This document shows positions 7,597-11,727 of a DNA stretch of 11,727 nucleotides, piece by piece (within the stretch, counting starts at the first letter, position 1; every line of letters begins with the position of its first letter). Source of the DNA: Devosiaceae bacterium (GTDB lineage Bacteria > Pseudomonadota > Alphaproteobacteria > Rhizobiales > Devosiaceae); NCBI GenBank assembly GCA_021648585.1, contig JAKISM010000068.1:1-11727 (forward strand). The letters run 5' to 3'. Both the position numbers and the translations under genes were made by a program. A model generated the notes under the pieces. The model saw only the letters and a program-made list of their open reading frames with translations. It searched no databases and was not told the origin of the DNA.

Positions 7597-7893
7597 GTGA
7601 TAAACATAAATTTCGAATCGTGGAAGAATAAAATACCTGTTTGGATTGTTGAAACTATTGGAATGTCAGCTGCATTGCTTGGCACTATTTGTTGGCTGCC
7701 CCAAGTTATAAAGTTAGTTAGATTTAAAGAAACACATGCTTTGTCTTTATGGACAAATGTTTTAATATTGGCAACGGTTAGTCTTTGGTTGATTTATGGG
7801 ATTGCGCTTGGCTCTTTGCCTATTATTATTGCAAATATTGCCTCAGTGACAATGGTGAGTATTATTGTAATTTATAAAATTAAATATGGCTAA
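7597..7893 (+). CDS. SemiSWEET-type sugar transporter
   Basis: The 98-residue product is a small membrane protein with three predicted helices (about residues 16–38, 47–70 and 74–95), the size and topology of a bacterial SemiSWEET (MtN3/saliva, PQ-loop family), which dimerises to pass sugars down a gradient. The PQ motif is P35-Q36 in CWLPQVIKLVRFKET, followed by the conserved THALSLWT turn, the LWLIYG segment in helix two, and N80 in helix three, a position that lines the sugar pocket in this family. Translation probably starts at GTG 7597, because the overlapping ATG at 7595 reads into TGA and the next in-frame ATG (7663) would cut into helix one. Its substrate is not predictable. It points toward ubiV and ends exactly where the palindromic element begins. 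Confidence 0.85.
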   Translation: MININFESWKNKIPVWIVETIGMSAALLGTICWLPQVIKLVRFKETHALSLWTNVLILATVSLWLIYGIALGSLPIIIANIASVTMVSIIVIYKIKYG

Positions 7894-8061
7894 TATAGTA
7901 GTTTAGCTTTATAATTGTGATTTTATTGTGAGGATATTTTTTTAAGTGGCAAGGGGAATTTTTGAGGCATACTGTAAGTATGGCGATGAAATTGCCCGCC
8001 GCTAATTAAGAAAATATACCATAAGAAAAGTACAATTATAAAGCTAAACTACTATATATTA
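7891..8061. repeat. Long palindromic (fold-back, MITE-like) element
   Basis: The outer arms 7894–7918 and 8032–8056 are perfect 25-bp inverted repeats (AGTAGTTTAGCTTTATAA within them). The symmetry continues inward around one centre at 7975: blocks such as TATTTT, GTGGC/GCGGC, and AATTT/AAATT (7957–7961 with 7989–7993) pair with small gaps, ending in the hairpin CATAC–TGTAA–GTATG (7968–7982). Just outside the arms, both sides read TAATAT, and these include the stop codons of the two convergent genes. The element thus fills the whole gap. It could act as a bidirectional terminator or be a miniature inverted-repeat element that inserted there. No ORF lies inside, and no second copy was seen in this window. 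Confidence 0.8.
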
Positions 8062-8961
8062 AACCCGCCACTCATACCCTGCAATGCCATGATAAAAACC
8101 ATTTGAATATGGTGCGCCCAAATCTTGCTCATCAAGCATAGCGCTTGCTCCTTCTTTATCTATTTCACCATCAAGCAATGAGCGAAAGACCTTACTAGCT
8201 TTTATCGTGCCACTTGAATGAGGAGAAAGGCGAAAATTATTAATGCCAATTTCTTGCAATTCGCTTATTTCATTGACCAAGTTCAAATAAGTATAAGACA
8301 TGGTTTGAATACCATTTATGGTTAAGAACCTTTGCCCTTCAAGGGTTGTTAAATCCATGCCATCTTCATCAATATCACAAATAAATTTACACGTATCCTT
8401 AACTCTATCATGCGCTCTAGCATGATAACAACGCGCCGAAAGCGCCAAGCCGATACGCCCAAATATTTGCACTTCAAGTTCTACATCTAATTGCTTTGCT
8501 ATTTTATTAAGCGCCTCTATCCCCGATTTTGGCATTTCAGGATTTAGGCAAATATTAGTTGCGCCATTTTTGGCAAAAAACTCTAACGCATCTTCATTAT
8601 AACAATTTACATAAGAGCCAATGGCGTGCTTTTTATTCTTTAGAAAAAATAAAGCCGCAATATCATTGGCCTCAATGAAAAAATTCTTATCATTTGCCTG
8701 TTTTTCCATTAAACGACGATCAACATTTGAAGTTACTTCTGCGAGAGTTGAAAACACAATTTGCTTACCAGCTTTTTCTAACCGCTCAACAACTTTATCA
8801 AATTCACCATAAAATAATGGCGCACGTTTTGAGCAAATAACTTCACCAAGAAACACTTTATCAATCGGTGCAACATCTGCCACCTCAAAATAAAAATCAC
8901 GCCATTTTTCTGGCTGCCAATTAAAAAGATTTGGCCCAATATTTAATTTTGCTTTATTCAT
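8059..8961 (-). CDS. ubiV: Anaerobic ubiquinone biosynthesis protein UbiV
   Basis: UbiV is a U32-family iron-sulfur protein that with UbiU performs oxygen-independent hydroxylations in ubiquinone synthesis, with prephenate as oxygen donor in E. coli. All four cluster cysteines match the E. coli spacing: C43 in LGEVICSKR, then C178, C191 and C195 in ARCYHARAHDRVKDTCKFIC (x12 and x3). The segments QIVFSTLAEV, GSYVNCYNEDAL and FLTINGIQTMSYTYLNL are also typical. The 300-residue length is normal. The start is supported by AGGA about seven bases before the ATG, overlapping the ubiU stop region. Only nine bases separate it from ubiU. It is the last gene of the ubiTUV operon and lies entirely in AT-rich sequence, unlike ubiT. 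Confidence 0.93.
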   Translation of the reverse strand: MNKAKLNIGPNLFNWQPEKWRDFYFEVADVAPIDKVFLGEVICSKRAPLFYGEFDKVVERLEKAGKQIVFSTLAEVTSNVDRRLMEKQANDKNFFIEANDIAALFFLKNKKHAIGSYVNCYNEDALEFFAKNGATNICLNPEMPKSGIEALNKIAKQLDVELEVQIFGRIGLALSARCYHARAHDRVKDTCKFICDIDEDGMDLTTLEGQRFLTINGIQTMSYTYLNLVNEISELQEIGINNFRLSPHSSGTIKASKVFRSLLDGEIDKEGASAMLDEQDLGAPYSNGFYHGIAGYEWRV

Positions 8962-8970
8962 TTTATTGTC

Positions 8971-9975
8971 CTAACGCCAAATCTTAGATTTAAACGCACC
9001 TTCGGTCTGTTTATGACCTTCGGTAAGTGCTAAAAGATCACTAATATCTGGTGTTTCGCCTCTTGCATATCCATCTATTGCGTTGCGAAAAGAAGAAACA
9101 ACTGAGCGGATATAAGATTTTGAGCGTTGTCGCCCTTCAATTTTAAGAGCGCTTACACCTGCCTTAATAAGGTCAGGCAAAAGATGCGTTAAATTAAGGC
9201 TTATCGGCTCTTCAAAGGCATAATAAGCGCCACGATGATCTGCATTATAGCGCCCCTTACATATAGTTGGATAACCAGCATTTTGCCCACAAGCAATGCA
9301 ATCAATGGCAAATTCGCCCAACCGTGTGGTGAGGTTATTATCTATATCTTCTTCATAATGCACAAAATTTGCAGGCGAGCATACGCCGTCCATATTGGTG
9401 GATTTACCAGTGACATAATTGGTCAAAGAACAACGCCCCTCTGCCATCATGCCAATATTGCCAAAAATAAATGCTTCAATTTCGCAAGGAATTTCATCGT
9501 GCACCTTTTTGATTTCGGCAACGGTTAAGATGCGTGGCAACACAACCCGTTTGATATCAAATCTACTGCAGTAGAAGTTGATTGCCTCGGCTGATGAGGC
9601 ACCAGCCTGTACCGACAAATGCATGCGTTGGTCAGGATGGTTTTTGCTTAAATAGTCCGCCATACCGATATCGGCTATTATGATGGCATCAACGCCGATA
9701 CTTACAGCATCATTGATGGCCTCTTTCCAGATATTGGTGCGACCGGCCGTCGGAAAGGAATTGATCGCCGCCAGAACCTTGGCACCATGATCACGGGCGT
9801 AAGAGGTGGCCTTGTCCATTTCAGCTACGGTAAAATTCAATCCGGGGAAATTGCGGGCATTGGTCGGCCCCTGAAAACCGCAATAGATGGCATCGGCGCC
9901 GGCATCAACGGCTGTACGCAATGCGGCAGGGGTGCCTGCGGGGCACACAAGTTCGGGTTTGAATATATCTGTCAT
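8971..9975 (-). CDS. ubiU: Anaerobic ubiquinone biosynthesis protein UbiU
   Basis: UbiU is the U32-family partner of UbiV in oxygen-independent ubiquinone hydroxylation. The 334-residue frame is intact. Family segments are LVCPAGTPAALRTAVDAGADAIYCGF (9–34), NARNFPGLNFT (39–49), HLSVQAGASSAEAINFY (119–135), the cluster region EGRCSLTNYVTGKS to GVCSPANF (179–204), NAGYPTICKGRY (241–252) and ALKIEGRQRS. Cluster cysteines C182, C199 and C239 correspond to three of the E. coli ligands (C176, C193, C232). The first (C169 in E. coli) is glycine here (G175, codon GGC at 9453–9451), while two extra cysteines (C226, C229, in DCIACGQ) are present. The 5' part of the gene is GC-richer than the 3' part. 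It overlaps ubiT by four bases (ATGA). Confidence 0.92.
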   Translation of the reverse strand: MTDIFKPELVCPAGTPAALRTAVDAGADAIYCGFQGPTNARNFPGLNFTVAEMDKATSYARDHGAKVLAAINSFPTAGRTNIWKEAINDAVSIGVDAIIIADIGMADYLSKNHPDQRMHLSVQAGASSAEAINFYCSRFDIKRVVLPRILTVAEIKKVHDEIPCEIEAFIFGNIGMMAEGRCSLTNYVTGKSTNMDGVCSPANFVHYEEDIDNNLTTRLGEFAIDCIACGQNAGYPTICKGRYNADHRGAYYAFEEPISLNLTHLLPDLIKAGVSALKIEGRQRSKSYIRSVVSSFRNAIDGYARGETPDISDLLALTEGHKQTEGAFKSKIWR

Positions 9976-10511
9976 TGCTTGTTTCCGGAAAACCTGTTTG
10001 CCATGTCAATCAGCAAGCGCACCGGGCCCCGAAGAGGACCAAAGGAGGCTGCAACATCATCAGCCAGCGTGGTGTCCATATCATCAAGCGCGTTGCGCAA
10101 AGCCACAACAGCTTCTGCATCGCCGGTGATGGTCAAATCCCGGTTAAAGAACAAGGCATCGCTGTCGATCTGGCTATCGATCATCTGGAGCAATGTCCCA
10201 AATGTTCCGGAAATAAAAACATCATGTTCGATGCTGGAGCCGCGATTATACGCCCTCAGCCGTGGAATATCGGGATCGGGTTGCAGCATCAGAAAAAACG
10301 GCATGTTGGAAGGGTCAATCAGGAAGCGTTTCTTGCAGCTGTCTCCCAGACGGGCAAACAGTTCGGGATGGCGCCCGGCAACATTGGTAACAATTCGGGT
10401 CAACAGGGGCTGGATAACAAACAGCGGCAATGGCGGCAGCAGCCGCGCAAATCCTTGCGCTCTGCCACCGGCGGTGGTTCCAGTCTCAGGCCCTGGGTTT
10501 CTGGCAATCAT
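9972..10511 (-). CDS. ubiT: UbiT-like SCP2-domain accessory protein
   Basis: This 179-residue protein has an SCP2 (sterol-carrier) lipid-binding domain at about residues 40–150. In E. coli, UbiT is needed with UbiU and UbiV for oxygen-independent ubiquinone synthesis and probably binds isoprenoid quinone intermediates. The best match is DALFFNRDLTITGDAEAVVALRNALDDMD (118–146), which parallels the same segment of E. coli UbiT. A hydrophobic stretch, LLPPLPLFVIQPLL (24–37), lies before the domain. The first 20 residues are low in conserved features, but the next in-frame Met is residue 70, inside the domain, so ATG 10511 is the likely start. No Shine-Dalgarno sequence precedes it. The gene starts the ubiTUV operon, overlaps ubiU by four bases and has an FNR-type box upstream. 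Confidence 0.85.
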   Translation of the reverse strand: MIARNPGPETGTTAGGRAQGFARLLPPLPLFVIQPLLTRIVTNVAGRHPELFARLGDSCKKRFLIDPSNMPFFLMLQPDPDIPRLRAYNRGSSIEHDVFISGTFGTLLQMIDSQIDSDALFFNRDLTITGDAEAVVALRNALDDMDTTLADDVAASFGPLRGPVRLLIDMANRFSGNKQ

Positions 10512-10517
10512 TGATGA

Positions 10518-10523
10518 CTTTTA
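10518..10523 (-). promoter_or_regulatory. Candidate -10 element of the ubiT promoter
   Basis: TAAAAG on the minus strand matches TATAAT at four of six positions. It sits at -12 to -7 if transcription begins at the A of the ubiT ATG, the place expected for a class II FNR promoter whose box is at -41.5. Confidence 0.4.
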
Positions 10524-10545
10524 GGAAACAGGCTGAACAGTGTCT

Positions 10546-10559
10546 TTGATATTAATCAA
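10546..10559 (-). promoter_or_regulatory. FNR/FixK-type box upstream of ubiT
   Basis: TTGATATTAATCAA is a perfect match to the FNR/Anr/FixK consensus TTGAT-N4-ATCAA, and the dyad extends one base each side (TTTGAT…ATCAAA). It lies between korB and ubiT with its centre 41.5 bases before the A of the ubiT start codon. Low-oxygen activation of ubiTUV fits its role; FNR control of the ubiTUV genes is known in E. coli. No regulator gene lies in the window. Confidence 0.85.
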
Positions 10560-10619
10560 ACGGGCAAATATATATTCCGAATCAAAGTATCGGGGCCAAA
10601 AAAGCAGTAGGTCCAGAGC

Positions 10620-11453
10620 CTAAATTGCAAATTCCTCTTCAAGCTCACTGACATCGCCAAAGGTGTCTGACACATGTGTGGCAAAGGGACTGCGGTTGCC
10701 TCGATAGAGAATGCCTGTATTGAACCCGTCATCGGTCATGATACGACGCGCAGCGCGGCCGGGATCATCGGTTTCTTCGACAACCGCCTTATGCACAGTA
10801 TTTTTCCATTCACGCTCGTCTGGTCGGAAAGTTACACAAGGCGAGAGAATTTGAACAAAAGAAAATCCCGGATGTTCTACCGCCTCAATCAGCGTGTTTG
10901 TGGTGCCCTTGATGTCGCCGGAAAAGGTTCGGGCAACAAAATTTGCGCCCGATGCAAGAGCAATTACCAGTGGTTGAAACGGGTTAAGCCCGGTGCCACC
11001 AGGAGATAATGCGCTGTCCCAGTCCGGTTCGGTTGTGGGTGATGGCTGGCCTTTGGTCATTCCATATACGCGGTTATCCATGACAACATAGGTCATGTCG
11101 ACATTGCGACGGCAAGCATGCAGAAAATGGTTGCCACCAATGGAAAAACCATCGCCATCACCACTCATTACCATTACGGTAAGATCAGGTCGGGAAACTT
11201 TCAGACCCGCCGCCAGCGCCAGCGAACGCCCGTGCACACCGTGAAAACCATAGCAGTTTGTGTAGGCCGGAATACGTGATGAACAGCCTATACCGGAAAT
11301 CACAGCAATATCTTCCGGTGCCCTGCCAAGAGCCACAAGCGCCTTGGTGATGGACATAAGCACATGGAAGTCGCCACAACCTGGACACCATATGGGGGTG
11401 ATATCGGATTTATAGTCTGCCGCCTTATAGGCCAGCTTTTGTGGGGCGTTCAT
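10620..11453 (-). CDS. korB: 2-oxoacid:ferredoxin oxidoreductase beta subunit (KorB-like)
   Basis: The beta subunit holds thiamine diphosphate and an iron-sulfur cluster in enzymes that oxidise 2-oxoacids (often 2-oxoglutarate) to acyl-CoA with ferredoxin. Evidence: WCPGCGD (C23, C26), SGIGCSSR (C57) and SPCVTF (C206) give the four expected cluster cysteines; MSGDGDGFSIGGNHF (96–110) with NRVYGMTKGQ (127–136) is the ThDP/Mg site; YGFHGVHGR (68–76) is typical of this subunit. The 277-residue length is complete for the shorter KorB form. The substrate (2-oxoglutarate, pyruvate or another) cannot be fixed by sequence alone. The alpha subunit (korA) is expected just upstream but is not recognisable there. 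The gene is GC-richer than the left part of the window. The ATG at 11453 has only a weak ribosome binding site. Confidence 0.9.
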   Translation of the reverse strand: MNAPQKLAYKAADYKSDITPIWCPGCGDFHVLMSITKALVALGRAPEDIAVISGIGCSSRIPAYTNCYGFHGVHGRSLALAAGLKVSRPDLTVMVMSGDGDGFSIGGNHFLHACRRNVDMTYVVMDNRVYGMTKGQPSPTTEPDWDSALSPGGTGLNPFQPLVIALASGANFVARTFSGDIKGTTNTLIEAVEHPGFSFVQILSPCVTFRPDEREWKNTVHKAVVEETDDPGRAARRIMTDDGFNTGILYRGNRSPFATHVSDTFGDVSELEEEFAI

Positions 11454-11727
11454 GGGGTTTTCCAGTCTCGAATTTGATTACAAATTTGTCCAAGTCAGCC
11501 TCTGGTGGAATGGGGAAAATGGTGCTCGCCATTGATTCGCAGATTCGCACCACACGGATTGCAAATAAACGCCAATTTATCAGCACTGTTGAACCCTGCG
11601 CAAGCGCTTCCACACTTTTAACCAATATGTTGCCAACGGTTCACCCAATCCAGACATTTTCAATCCCCGGCAGTTTCAATTCAAAGGGTGTCAATCATTT
11701 AACCATTACATTTTAGTTTTTAACGGC
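11454..11727. other. Region upstream of korB with no convincing gene
   Basis: I see no supported gene here. On the minus strand, one frame running into korB (to stop 11425) reads IRVVRICESMASTIFPIPPEADLDKF, which faintly resembles the C-terminal part of a KorA alpha subunit, but it is interrupted upstream by TGA at 11643 and 11697 and by TAA at 11715. It could be decayed korA or chance. GATTCGCA is repeated in tandem at 11534–11549. GC content is lower (about 42% in two hand-counted 60-base blocks) than in korB. Confidence 0.4.

Noticed and set aside
9787..10524. Long plus-strand open frames opposite ubiU and ubiT (245 and 179 codons).
   Set aside because: They are antisense to genes with clear family motifs and encode proteins with no recognisable domains; long antisense frames are expected in GC-richer coding sequence.
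10674..11009. Plus-strand 111-codon frame opposite korB.
   Set aside because: It is a shadow of korB, whose cofactor and cluster motifs run throughout this span.
11534..11549. Tandem GATTCGCA repeat as a sign of a frameshifting duplication in a korA remnant.
   Set aside because: Removing one copy does not restore a longer or more KorA-like frame, so it is probably incidental.
11425..11727. Reading TGA as tryptophan to make an open korA-like frame upstream of korB.
   Set aside because: No other gene in the window has in-frame TGA, cysH and ubiT use TGA as stop, and a TAA also interrupts this frame.
1..11727. CRISPR arrays, tRNA or rRNA genes, transposase genes.
   Set aside because: No regularly spaced repeats, cloverleaf sequences or transposase motifs were seen on either strand.

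Overview
This window looks like a chromosomal piece of an AT-rich alphaproteobacterium, possibly from the Hyphomicrobiales. The evidence is the DUF2849–sulfite reductase–DUF934 gene set, an alphaproteobacterial-style tandem universal stress protein, and a small acidic protein of a type I associate with that group. The host assignment is an inference from gene content, because no rRNA or other marker gene is present.

Layout. 27–1288 (+): a universal stress protein followed by a conserved 127-residue protein of unknown function. 1348–4819 (-): the sulfate-activation operon cysH–cysD–cysN, with a small DUF3781-like gene downstream. 4820–5105: a divergent promoter region with a 19-bp palindrome. 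5106–7499 (+): DUF2849, the sulfite reductase hemoprotein and DUF934. 7597–7893 (+): a SemiSWEET-type sugar transporter. 7891–8061: a long palindromic element filling the gap between two convergent genes. 8059–10511 (-): the oxygen-independent ubiquinone biosynthesis genes ubiT–ubiU–ubiV, preceded by a perfect FNR/FixK-type box. 10620–11453 (-): the beta subunit of a 2-oxoacid:ferredoxin oxidoreductase. 11454–11727: no convincing gene.

How the genes work together. CysD/CysN activate sulfate to APS. CysH has both cysteine pairs of an iron-sulfur APS reductase and reduces APS directly to sulfite, so no APS kinase is needed and none is fused to CysN. CysI reduces sulfite to sulfide. No flavoprotein CysJ and no siroheme synthase lie in the window, so the electron donor is open; the DUF2849 and DUF934 proteins are the usual uncharacterised companions. 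UbiT, UbiU and UbiV hydroxylate ubiquinone precursors without oxygen, which fits the FNR box. KorB would act with reduced ferredoxin and is also compatible with low oxygen.

The most notable observations are these. (1) A 25-bp perfect inverted repeat lies at the ends of a dyad-symmetric element of about 170 bp that abuts both flanking stop codons. (2) The FNR box is centred exactly 41.5 bp from the A of the ubiT start codon, which suggests a leaderless transcript. (3) Base composition shifts inside the ubiU gene. (4) UbiU lacks one of the four expected cluster cysteines but has two extra ones nearby. (5) korB has no recognisable korA in the 274 bases upstream of it.
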